Source: Taxillus chinensis (taxonomy: Eukaryota > Streptophyta > Magnoliopsida > Santalales > Loranthaceae). Taken from it: a stretch of DNA of 64,000 bases. The stretch is from the NCBI GenBank assembly GCA_023512835.1, contig CM042086.1, positions 18,907,529-18,971,528 on the forward strand. Reading direction: 5' to 3'. Shown piece by piece: positions 35,338 to 48,400 of this stretch. Every line of letters begins with the position of its first letter. The stretch's first letter is position 1. The notes under the pieces are model-generated. The model had not been told where the DNA came from. It was given only the letters and a program-made list of their open reading frames with translations, and made no database searches. A program made the position numbers and the translations under genes.

Positions 35338-35605
35338 CCTCTCCTCTAGTGAAACGTTTAATTGCTACATGCTGCCCATTTTCCAACATTCCCTTGTAGA
35401 CTTGAGCATAACCTCCCTCTCCAATCAAATTTCTTGTTCACCTAAGGTAGCCATATCATTATAGATAAAGAAACATTGTTTTTTCTATAATTTGATAACT
35501 TTTGAAATGAAAGATTACCAAGCAGTGCTATTTTATTGGTTAGAATTTCTAATTTTGAAAGGGAGAAGATTTTCCAATGAGACCTTAAACAATAAAATTC
35601 GCCGG
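35320..35605 (-). pseudogene. Receptor-like cytoplasmic kinase relic
   Basis: The minus strand at about 35600-35515 encodes HWKIFSLSKLEILTN, like the FSLSELETATNNF segment just before the kinase domain of plant class VI RLCKs. After a short gap, 35432-35325 encodes NLIGEGGYAQVYKGMLENGQ followed by HVAIKRFTRGEE: the glycine loop GEGGYA and the VAIK lysine. The exons do not join cleanly in frame and the catalytic half of the kinase is absent, so this is a truncated 5' fragment. It has no sequence relation to the Raf-like kinase next door beyond the common kinase fold. Confidence 0.65.
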
Positions 35606-35609
35606 CCAT

Positions 35610-36465
35610 TCTCACACTCTCTCCCGAGCTTTCATTTTTTCTTTTTCTTTGGAATACTTGGACACCCAAAGAGGCAAAGTCTGATACTCTATTTTCCTTC
35701 TAGTGTTTGGGAGAAGTTAATTTGTATTCATTGCTTTTTGAGACATCATCAAACCTAAGCTTTCCCAACTTACCCAATAAACACTAAATAGTTGGTTTAG
35801 TTTTATAATTACTCTCCTTTGCAACACAAACTTGGGAACTTTAAAACAAAATTTTACAAAATCAAAATTTGGAAAACCAAACATGAAATTGTTTCATTTT
35901 AGAAGAAAACGAAACGCTCAATCTATTTCAACTTATAGTTTCTTTTTCTTTTTTTTCGCCTCCTCCTAGGCTTATGCAAGTAAAAAGGAAAAGGAAAATT
36001 GCATTTCACTGAAATATTTAAGTCCGGTGATGCAGGAAAGATTGGAATGAAAACGAAAAACGCAGTGTAATACTACCATGGTAGAAACAGGCACACATAA
36101 TGGTTTTTTTTTTCCATCTCAATTTTCATCCACATCATTCTACCATTACCTCTCGCGCCTCATAATGTGAGGGCGTTTGTTTTGTTCTCTGTTTTTTCCC
36201 TCATATTTACCTCTTTGAAAAAGGAAAAAAACTCAATCGATTTCCTTTAATCCCTCTCCCATGCATCCAAAACTAAGGTGTATGTGGAAAGCCAGTATAG
36301 CTACCCTTACATTTTAAGGCAACAATATCCTTTTACATACGACAAAATTACTGCCAGGCCTGAAGGCTTCTGCAGGCAGTCGCACGAACCGTTGCCACCA
36401 AGCAAAATCAAAATTTTCACTTCACAAACCCATATTTCCCAATCTGAAATCAGTCCTTAGTATCA
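35610..36465. other. Spacer and FGGY 3' region
   Basis: No gene recognised. The last few hundred bases should include the 3' untranslated region of the FGGY gene. Confidence 0.45.
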
Positions 36466-36471
36466 CAGACC

Positions 36472-39400
36472 CTATGCCAAAGCCTGAGCAATGATTGAAC
36501 GTTGAGATAATTGCTGTTCATAAAGATTGCGGAAAATACGGTACTTGGCATCATGGTACTTCTTCACCTTTGGGTCATTAGACGGATGAATAACCTGTAC
36601 CCAAAATGAAATAAGAGATCAGTCATTTGCGAAAATAAAACTTGCTAAAGACAAAGCCAGGATAAGTAGGGCAAGCTCAGTGGAATACATGCAGCAGATT
36701 ACAAGCATCTCATGAGCTTTGCTCTCTCAGTTTTAAGTTTTAACTAATAAAAAAGAACTTGCAAACTGTTCCAACAGTAAAGGTTAAAGTCTTTGATGAC
36801 TTGGCCCCCCTTTTCAATGCATACACCCAATATCCTACGATGATGAATCCCCTTGCAACAGGAGATGACACAGGAGTCCAAACAAGATAAACTAAACACT
36901 AATTTTACTATCTTTTTCTTTACAAAGTAAGAAACATATTCTTAACTCAGGCAGCTAACATAAGTTTTTCCACCATTTTTTCTAAATTTAAAAAGTTAAA
37001 TTACTTTTTGTTTTTCTATACAAATAAATACCATAATATATTCTTTAATCACCCTCTATATTATTAAAATAATATTATATATTACTTTTTATTTAATAAT
37101 AAATTTTTTAAAATTTAATATAGAATAAAATTAAAGTTGTAATAACGTGAAAGAAAAAAATGAAGAGAAAATTTTTATATATAATTTAAGAGGGTAAATA
37201 ATGCTTTATAAATTATAATACATTAAAAATACTATATAAACTCCAAATATATATATATATATAAATATATATATATATAAATTTTGTTGTGGGAATAATT
37301 TTATGACATTTTAATATTTTTTCTAGTATAAAGGAAAATAAACTTCTATGGAAAATCTACTATTAGTGTTCTAATGGAACCCCCTTTTGAAACCTGAATA
37401 AAGAACCTTGCATTTTTCGCCTCCCGTGGTATATGCAAGTACTCTTGTTACTTTTCAATCATTGTAAGTACTTAAAATTTGACTAGTAGAAAACTGCCTA
37501 TGGAGCACCTCTTAACTGCAAGGTCTGCAAAGCTCGAAGCTATAGAGGTTTGCACAAGTACCGTAATATAGAGAAATCATATAGCATGCCACACATGCAA
37601 CCTAGTATATGCACTAAACAAAGTTTCTTATATTTAATAAACATTAAAACTACGACGTTTGGAAATGAAGCAACAGCTTTCTATTGCATGAGGTTGACTA
37701 ATCAGAATAAACTAAACAGACAACAAAGATAATAAAATCACAGGATTCAATCAGGCCGAGCTCAAGCCACCGCACTATTTAACAATGCTGCTTTCCTCGG
37801 ATACAAAAGGGTTGACAGCAGGAAAAAACGGAAAGAAGGAACACAGAAATTTTTGAATACCTGACCAGATGCATTCAACACCCTCATGGCTTCATGAAGA
37901 CCAACATACTTCCTAGAAGCAACTGCGCCAAGAATTGCAGCACCTAAAAGCACAGACTCACTTTCTCTAGGCAAAATTATAGGGCAACCTGTTTTGATGA
38001 AAAATGGCATTGACTCAAATTTGTCACCACATTTCACTGCATACAAATGCACGATAAAGAAACTTTGGTCTAAAATGGTCATTCAGTAAATTAACTCGAC
38101 ATTCATTCTTCTCCCTAGGAGACTTCAGGTCTGTAATCTGGCCTGCAGCATGTAATCCAAGACTTACCTGATCACAGATTTTTAGGTTGAGATCCGTTCA
38201 CCTTGGCAATTCATTTTTCCATAGTTTACTCGTTTTTATTTGGACTGACTATGAAGATTGCTCTGATCCGTTCACCATACCCAACAATGTAGATTGAAGA
38301 CGTTATACTAAAATCAGACATTGCATTGTAATTTTAATTTGAATAGTGTGATTTACTAAACTATGCAACCTACTGTGCCAGCAAGGAACAAAAGAACACT
38401 AACAGCACGTTTGGTTTGCTAAAATGGCCATTCTATTTAAGTTTTATTCCATAAGAATGGTTATTCTTGTGTTTAGTTCACTGTTTGGAATAGAATAAGC
38501 ATTCCTGATCTATTCCATATAGAAAACTTTAGTTATTAGCTAAATCCGATAAGGTTAGTCGTTTCCTACTAATATAGTGACAAACCAAACAAAGGTTTCT
38601 CTATTTATTCTCTATTTTATTCCAATAGAATAGGAATTTCATTGCACTTTTGTTTCATTCCATGAAACAAATATGGCATGAGCCAAATAGTTGTTTCCCG
38701 TTTAGAATACAGGATCTCAGCATTCCCTAGGAGGAGCCAACTGTACGAATTGACATTCATGCTAACATAAAAGCTGAAAATATATTTTGGTCTTTGACAT
38801 TCATTTGTATACACAGTTACACACCATGCAAGTTGTGAGAGAGAGAGAGAGAGACCAATTATATTTGCATGCTCTTGAATTAACAATGGGTTTTTCGTGA
38901 GACCACCACAGGCCAACAGTGTGTCAATCTGCAAAATGAAAAAAATTCGGGAAAATAAATATCAAGGGAACGATAGTATAACGCAGCAATTTAACTTTAT
39001 TGAATTTTGTTAATCATTAGAAATATTAAGATACTAACAAAAGTAAAAACTAACAGTATTATTGTATTCTTGTCTTTTTGTTCATTTATAATTCATATTC
39101 AAATATTAAATATTTATTGCAATCATTTTTAAGTAGCATTATAAATATCCATATGGATCCTTTTTTGTTCTTCCTATCTTTCAATATATTAAATATTCTA
39201 ATGATCCCAAAGTTGTGTTCATCTTATTCCACTCTTACTTTATAATATTCTCATTTTAAAAAATTTTCCCTTAGCTCATGCTATTTTTAGTTTTATATAT
39301 GGATACCGTATTATGATTATAATTCTTTACTTATTTTTAAATTCCTGCCCCACCCATGTTTTATATATATATATAGTTTAACTTAAGGAGGGTATAAAAT

Positions 39401-42400
39401 ATTGCTTCTTTTTTCCCAATGTATAATAAATTGAAAAACTTTTGTTTCCTAATATAAAAATCCAAAAGATTGTTTTACGGAGGGAAAATCCAAAAATCCT
39501 TTGTTTCCCAAAGGATTTTCTTAAAGACACTAAGAAGGTGGCAAGAAGTTCCAAAGACAACAAAGAGAAGCAAAGTCACCCCTGTCATCAGAACAAGAAA
39601 TATTACAATGCATTGCAATATCTAAAAACACCTCCCGCATGCTACCATGAAAGTGAGCAGGTAGAAGTTGAAATAGAAGAGCCTATAAAGCTAGTCTTTC
39701 AATATCATTTATTCAAAATAATGCTAACCTCAACCAACGGCAACTCAAAATTTATGTTCGCCCAATTTTATTTCTTAAGTTTTAATTTTGAAAAATAATT
39801 TACCTTACTAATATTCTAAATTTTGATGAATTTACACTGTCTGACTGTCATTGTTTTTTTAACTTTAAAAAACACATGAATTATAGAAATATATTTCTTA
39901 TACTCTTATTCAATCCATATAAATTCCTACAATAGCATATTGGAAGAAAGTAAATTTTCGCATGACACTATCGCTATGCAATGAAAGCAATTTCATCACA
40001 TACATTTTACTCTATATATTATATAGTTATTTTTTAATAGGTTAATATGTAACCTAAGCCCAAAAATTACTAAATAATTGTCTTAATTAATATTAGATTA
40101 TTTTTATACAACCTAATGCTTGAGCCGTACTCCAACTATGTTTGGTTAGTGTAAACAAATATAGATAGATAATGATTCAAACAATCTTTTATTAAATAAA
40201 TACAAGAATAGAATAACACAAGAATAGTCATCTACAACAATAGAAAATTAATGAAAGCCTAATTTGGTATACATCATAAAACACCAAATGAAAGGGAGCT
40301 TTAGCTTTTTAATGAAACTAAAGGGACAAGAGACAAGGTATGTTTCGCAAACTCTTTTGACTCACAAAATAAAGTGCAAAGATAGCATGAATCCAAACAA
40401 AGTTTATATAAACTGGTTAGTAATGAGTGCCTTAATATGGAATCAACATGATAGGGAACGATTTTTTTTGATAAATAAATAGAAAACGATTAATTAGCTT
40501 ATTTAATTATTTATTGACTAAATTGATCTCTTGGCATAACGATAAAGTTGTTGACTCGTAACCTTTAGGTTCAAATTACGGACAAGCCTCTTACAATTAA
40601 TTAGTTAATTATAGGGAAAGGCTGCTCCCATATTAGATCCTGTGACTCACCCTTTACCGGAACATGCTATTACAAGAGCTTTGTGCACCAAATTTGCCCC
40701 TATCAGCTAAATCAATTAGCAGTAATACTTGCAAAATAAATATCAGTAGTAGTCGAGACAAATGAGAACTAGCTAATATTACTATGATAGCTAATAGAGG
40801 ATGTAGAGGCAGCGAAGCAAGGAGAGGATTGTGTGGGCTCTAGTACTATGTTGATTCAATGATTCGCTATATCATTTTTTTAAAAGACAATACATATATA
40901 GAAACTCAAGGTTACCTCCTCCCATTCCAACCTCATTTACCCTAATGGGCCAAACATACATACATACATTTATTCTAACTTAACCTAATGGATACAATCA
41001 TACATTCTAACAAGAAGTGTCCAATTTGGAACCAATTCGTTCTTTGGTTGGTAATAGGGACTTTTTTGTTTACCTTGTACCAAAATTCATACATTTATAT
41101 AACAAAAATACATAAATTTAGATAGGGCTTTAAGTATTTATATGACTCCTTTGTGTGTGTTTATTAATGTAATACTTATGTAAATCAGTCCCAACTCCAA
41201 AGTGAGATAACGAATTTTCAAATTGAAGGTTATAAAAGATGGAAGAACAAAAATAACCAGAGGATGAAAAAAAAGAAGGAAAAGAGATTAAAACCTTGTT
41301 TCAATCTACAACTGTTATCATAAACTCAAAAATCTCCTAAGCTCTATCACCCATTCACAAGCTAACATAAGTTAATAAGCCATTAAAGTATTTTAAAACC
41401 CAATATCATAAGAAATATTACTTTCTAACATAAGAATCTAGTAAGTATTTTATGTCGTTTAGTGCATATTGTTTGTGTGCGTTATTTCTATTTTAATAAT
41501 TTTTTTTACTTATCAAAAAAGAATCTAATAAGATATTGAATAATAGAAAATACTACTTTTAAAGATTCCAACAAAATACAAAATAGGAAAATCATGCCCA
41601 GGCCCAGATCCATTCAGATGAATCCTAGGGCAAATTCGGTGTTTCGTTTTGATATGCAACAAAAACTTTAAAAGGGTTTTCCTTTAGCTTGGAACAGCTT
41701 CACATAGTAGCATTCAGAATTATCTAGGATTGAAGTTGAGATGAAATGAAATCACCAAACCAAATACCAGCAACAATTAAAAATAATGGCAGAGACAAGA
41801 TTTACAAGTTTCTTAACTTGTTTCGGTGGGGAAGAGAGCAAGATATTGTCAATATGAAAATGAAAAGAAACATGTACAGCTAATACAATTTTTTTGGCAC
41901 CAACACAGACAAGGCACTAACAAACCTAGAAAAAATAGGTAAGAAATAACCTAAAAAATAAAGACATCCAGCAATTGCAAAAGTATTTTAGTTGCTTGCC
42001 ACCTTTTATAAAAAGAGTTTATATATTAGAATTTTATAGTCTAATATAGTTTGTGTGGGACTTCAGTGAATCGACATCATAAGTCTTTGACCCAAAATTT
42101 TATGGCTGAAAAAACTCTAGGTTCAAATGTAAATCTTAATTTATCACATTGCAGATCAACAACTAAGGAATGAAAGATATTCTTACTCTGTGACCATGGG
42201 AATTACAATGCTCCACAATGTGACGTGTACCGTATGCAATACCCTGAACAGTGGCTAGGTAAAGAAGGGCCAACTGTTCCTCACTAGTGTCAAGTGTAAG
42301 ACCACAAACAATCCCTTTTGATTTTGGATCTGCAATGGGAGACCTGAAAATTTTCAAACCCTACAGTTTAGAAAGTATATTTGAGCGTTATGGCATAATG

Positions 42401-45400
42401 TGCCAATCAATAGGTACACACCTGTTTCCATGGAAGTCAGGAAGAACATGTATATTTTCAGACAATGCGCCAATAAAAGGAGACTTTAGGTCATCAACCA
42501 TTGATTCTAGTATCTTATTGAGTAGGGCAAACACGGATTTACCTGAGAAATTGTAAAGAAAAGGAATAAGAGATTTACTTAAGATAACACAAAAGATTTT
42601 AAATAGCTCAACCTTGCTATTGTTGGGAACAAAACAAGCCCTTTCAGCAGTGCCCTAGTGGTTTAATCAAGCCAAGCTCAAATATTATGTCATCAGATTC
42701 ATCCGAAAATTGAAAATTCATCAATTTCATCAATCAGCAAACATTCCCACTTCCCACAGAAAGCTATTTTTTTCAACATACCCTCTCAAAAACATGATAT
42801 TAACAACCTTGACAATAAGAATTGAGTAAAAACATTTTTTTGATAAGTACAAACATATTACAATATGTATTAGTAAGTTTTCTACTCATTCTAATTCAAA
42901 AATAGCAAACCATCATGTATGGTGTTTACAGATTAGGTTGGGCAGCAAACAATTATATTTACTCAATATTTGTGCTTCTATAATTCAATCCATGGACAAA
43001 ATGATCAAATCTCTAGCAATTTGGTTCAGAAAGCACTCTCCCAATCTGCCATTCCACTTAAATGAGGTGACTGAAAGTGGATGAAGCTTTCATAGCCTTG
43101 ATCGTTAAACCTGAAACCCAACAGTCTTAACGTGGCTAGACTCATCTAAAACTTCAAAATGGGATTCCAAATGTCAAAAGCATTATCACATTTATTCAAT
43201 AATTTGCAAAATATTAATTTTACTTCTAAATAGATTTGAATTGGAAAACAATTTACTTTGAGAAGCAGCGCGATTTGAAAGGTGAGGGGAAGCAATATGA
43301 TTCTGAATTACATGATCCAATAATGCACCAGTAGCACTTTGTCCACCTTCGGTTAGCCAGTATTCTGGCAACATCGCTAAACATGTCCAAAGAAGAAGAA
43401 TGTGAAGTGAGGCAATACATAAATCACCAAAAAAACACCATCAAATGATGAAATCATTGTCACCGTAAGAACAATATCATTAGACATGCAAAGTGAGAGA
43501 TGTTGCTCATTTTCCAAACGGGAATTCACTCCATATCAAAAGTCCCCATAAAATCTTCAGGCCAGAAGTTTACAAAATGAAAAATTAAAAAAACAAACTG
43601 ATTAATAATGAAGCAAGCACTGCATGTACATCAAGGGCCAAGTATCAAGCCCAGAGGGTTCAACTGGCAGCATCTAGATTCCCATAGCCCATAGGGTTCA
43701 ACTAGTAACACCTAGCTGAAGTCTCTCCCAATGAAAGGCAAAAACACTAGGCAGTTCCTCACCTGCGCAACTAGGAGACTAGGGAAGCACTTTCACAGCC
43801 ATAATAAACACTAAAAATACAACGACAGGAGCATTATTTGATCATAAGGAGAAGGGGGGAAAACACTGTAAAATCCTCATATTATGTCTTGTTCGTGGCT
43901 AAAGATGCAAAAGGTTGTCAAAAAACTGTAAGAAGTCAAAATGAATTAAAATCCATTGAAAACAAACCATCATATCTAATGAAAAGGATTTGTACAGATA
44001 TCTAAATTGGTCCAACCTGCTCTATAAGGCCTCAGATTTAATTTTTACTCTTATTTTTTAAGGGAGAATTTTGTCCCTGCCAAGACTTTGGTAAGTCCCA
44101 AGTCCACAACCCACCATAAAAGAATCAGAGCCAAGTAATGCTGATAGAGTTTTTTTTGTACAAGTAAGAAAAATTTATTAGAAAAAATAATGCTGATGGA
44201 GTTAAAAGCAATGAATGATGCTTTTTACAGTATTAGCCTGTTTGCCAATCTGATCATGAACCAAGTGGCTCGCATTCAAACTAAGGGAAGGGGTGAAATT
44301 CAGGGAGAAACAGTAGAGAATTTCACATTCAAAAGGCTGCAGTTATTATTATTAGTTTAAAAGGGGGAAGTTAATGTGACAGGCTTGACTTTTGAGGTTA
44401 CTGTTTACCTCATTAAGTCATGATGGACATGGAGATTTCAGCAGAATGTGTGTTAAGCAAAAGATAAGTGGAGCAATAGAAAATGCCTACTCTACAGGAC
44501 CGAAACAAGAAAACTTTAAAAGGACAATGCTTGCACATGTAGTCTTTGAAGCATGTTCTTCTTTCTGTTTCTTTTTCCTTTTACCTTGTCATTTACAGTT
44601 TTTTGAAACATAAAGCGTGTTCTTCTTTCTGTTACTTTTTAAATCAAGTTTTTTATTAAAATTTAAATTTATACTTTATTGTAATTTGAATTAATATTTT
44701 AATATCGAATATTATAATAGATAATTCAAATAAGAAATAAATATTTCATAATAGATAATATAAATGATAAATTATATATTTTATAATATAAATTTAATAT
44801 GATGGATAATTTTAAAAAATAAATAAATATCCCATAACAATAATTAAAATTATAATAAATATCTCATAGTATTTTTCTTATCAGTTCATGATCTATATAT
44901 ATATTACAATAAACTACATTTGTATTATAGTATTTAGCTTTTCAACAATAAATTTAATTTTTTTAATATATTTATATTATTATATTTATTTATTGATAAG
45001 TAAGAAAATTTATTAATACGAGAAAAACGTACACAAGGCGTGTGTTATTATATCTATATAAAAATAGAAAATTTTACATTAATTATCATAATATTAATTT
45101 AACAATTAAGTTTAATAAATATGTAAAATATAATTATACATTATATAATAATAATGGTTATATATTTAGTAATTTAAAATAATTTATGTGCAAATAACAT
45201 AAAAATACTTAGTAAACCAAGCATATACTATAATGCATGTGCTTTTTAAACAACTACATGTACAAATATAAATTAATAAAAATATAAATATTCAAACATA
45301 AATGTGAATGCCGATATTTCAGCAACATATACAACCATTTGTGTACAACCATCTGAATAGTGACAGATATGAATATAAATATATCTGTTTTCATTTTAAA

Positions 45401-48400
45401 AATATGAATAATATCATTTTTAAATTGAATAAACAGACAGATTTTTCCAACCCTAATTGTTTGTTTCCTCACAAAATGTTTCTCGATAAGAAATTTTAAA
45501 TCAAATTAAAGAGTTATTGTAGAATCAGAAACAAATGCAAAACAATTGCAATATTGTAAAAGTAGAAATTGGCCGATTATTTTAGGACAAAAAAATGAAA
45601 ATGCAGACAATCACTACGGGATGGAAGGAGTAATAGTTTCTATTTCCCTGTTGTATACTTTAGATACATATATATATGGTATAAAGTATGTCCACCTTGA
45701 ATTAATGACAGTTACCAATAAGATCAAAATGCAGAAATCAATAAGATCATAATTGACTAAGACAACGATCAGTATTATAATTTTACCTGACCAAAATGGT
45801 CCCCAAACACCTGGGATGAACAACTTGCTTCGAGAGACAGCCATATGGCAAGTCGAAGTCCCACAAACTAACACCATGCGACGACATATGGGTTCATTGT
45901 CTTTCTCTGATAATTGTCACTGTTGTGAGAAATAAAATATGTTCCTGGCATTACATAATAAAAATATAACAAATTTGCAATATAGATACCGTCAGTATCG
46001 TGATTTGAGACACCCACACTTTCCATTACCCCAACACCACCAGCATGAGCATCTATCAATGATGTTCCTACCGGAGTTCCTGCTACCAGACCCAATTCCT
46101 GAAAATTTAGATACCCTTCAGCAGAACAAAAAAGCTAGCTAAAATGCAATCTTGAATATTTTCAGGAAAAGCCACCTAAACACCCACGGCAATGAGGTCC
46201 GCACATTCTTATGAACAAATAAGTATGTTTAATGGACCTCAAAGGTGTGCCATTTGAAAGTAAACAGAAAACTTTAATTTCTTACCTGTGCAGCAGCTGG
46301 AGTAAGACCAGAACCCAAGGATTGACCAGGAAAAGCTACACTTCGCCCTGTAAGCATTACTTGTCATTAATTCATTGATAGCATAAACATTACACAAGTT
46401 TGAAAAATAAAGGAATTCCAAGTATGATTCTCGCAGACAACGAATCATTAAGAATGCAAACAGGAGGGCATCTTCAATGTTCTAAAATATGCTAATTGGA
46501 GTTGTTCGGTAAAGCACAGAATATAAATTAATCAGTAGAACTGCTTTTAATTATTTTAATAAACCTAAATATCAAAAATTTTAACATACTCTTGCAAGCT
46601 TGCAATTGAAAAAACTTAATTTCAACATTCCAATTCACTAATTTAAAAAATAGTAAAAAAAATTAAATATTATTCTTTCATCTTACTCTCCTAACTAGTT
46701 TATTATTTTAATACATAACTCGCATGTGTGACTCAAGGTTGTAAACGAACCAAGCTGAGCTGAGTAGTAAGGTGTTCGAGCTTGGTTTGGTACTATTTCT
46801 AAACGAACCGAGCCGAACACAAACACTAAATCATCGTGTTCATGTTCGTTTGTTAGTGTTCACGAACAGCCTGCGAACACTTGTTCACGAACATTACATT
46901 TTTACTTTGTTCATAAACTTAAAATGTTTGCTTGTTTAATTGTTCATGAACTAAAATACCTAATTATCTAAAATTTATAAATAAATTAATTCGTTCGTTC
47001 GTTCGCGAACTCAAGAGGTTGTACATTCATTCGACTATTTGTGAATTAAAATACTAATGATTTAAAATTTATAAACAAATATGCTCATTCGTTTATTCGT
47101 TTACTCAATTGTCTATTCATTTGTTCAACTATTCATTAACATGTATAACGTATTCGTTAAATATTATTCGGGAATATCTATCTGTTCATGAATTAATTAT
47201 TAATGTTCTCAAACATTTTTCATGAAATACTATTCGTGAATATCTTTTCATGAATTAATTATTAATATTCTCAAACATTGTTCGTGAACCCATGTTTGCG
47301 AACATATGTTCGCGAACACATGTTCGCGAACATAAACGAGCCAAACACAGCCTTGTTTGTGTTCGTTCATTTATGTTCACGAACAAAAAAATATTGTTCA
47401 CGAACATTACCTTTCTTAAACGAACGAACATAAATGATCTTTTATCTGACCAAACGCGAGTTTGTTCGCGAACGTTTGGTTCGTTTACATCCTGTGTGAG
47501 TATAACATGTGTTATACTTTAATTAAATTATTAGAGGGAGATCGTTTATTTATTTAGAGTTAATAGATCATTTGGCCCACATTGATATCGAAAGTCGATG
47601 TCAATCCAATCATGCCTCTTCATCGCAGACCACCATTGGTCACATGTAGTCGATGTCAATCCGATCATTTTTGGCAACATCTCTATATCAGTCCCTCACT
47701 TTCACACTTTTCAAGCTTAACTCGATGACAAAAAGAAGAATAAAGAAAAGCAACAGTTACATACAAGCGGCATGTGGCGCTTGCGCTGATGTGGTGCACA
47801 TTGATTGGATCACTTAAAATCATAGTAAAGTTGTGATCTAATTATGGAATGTCACATCAGCCATGCTTGCATGGCCCACACTTGTACATATACTTTTATA
47901 TAAAGAAGTGTAAAGAAGTGCACTTAAGTTGTCAATATTTAATAATATTTGCAAGAATTCCTATAATAGGGCCCACATTGTATATTCTTTGAAAACATTT
48001 AACAGAAATGAAGAAGATAAAGAAGACTTCAAAAATTATAGAAAAGACTTCACAAATTATAGAATTACTATCCAACGGTATTTTTGGACAAAACTACCTT
48101 TGTATAGGCTCATATAGGATGGGGAAAACTATAATAATTTAATAACCTTTTCATAAAGTAATAATCCATTTGTTAGAAATTTGTGGCATGTCCCCTTTCC
48201 AAGTCAGCAGACACTCCATAACATATTTCTTTTCCTTAATTGCATGAGCATCAAGAAAAAAAATTATTAATAAAGTTAAAAGGGCCAGCGCTGATTCCTC
48301 AGATGGCATTTATATTGCCATTTCATACAAGAATCTCTAAATCAAACACGATTGAAGAATATATCAAAACAGAAATAGCAGTTAACAAACAACAAGGATC

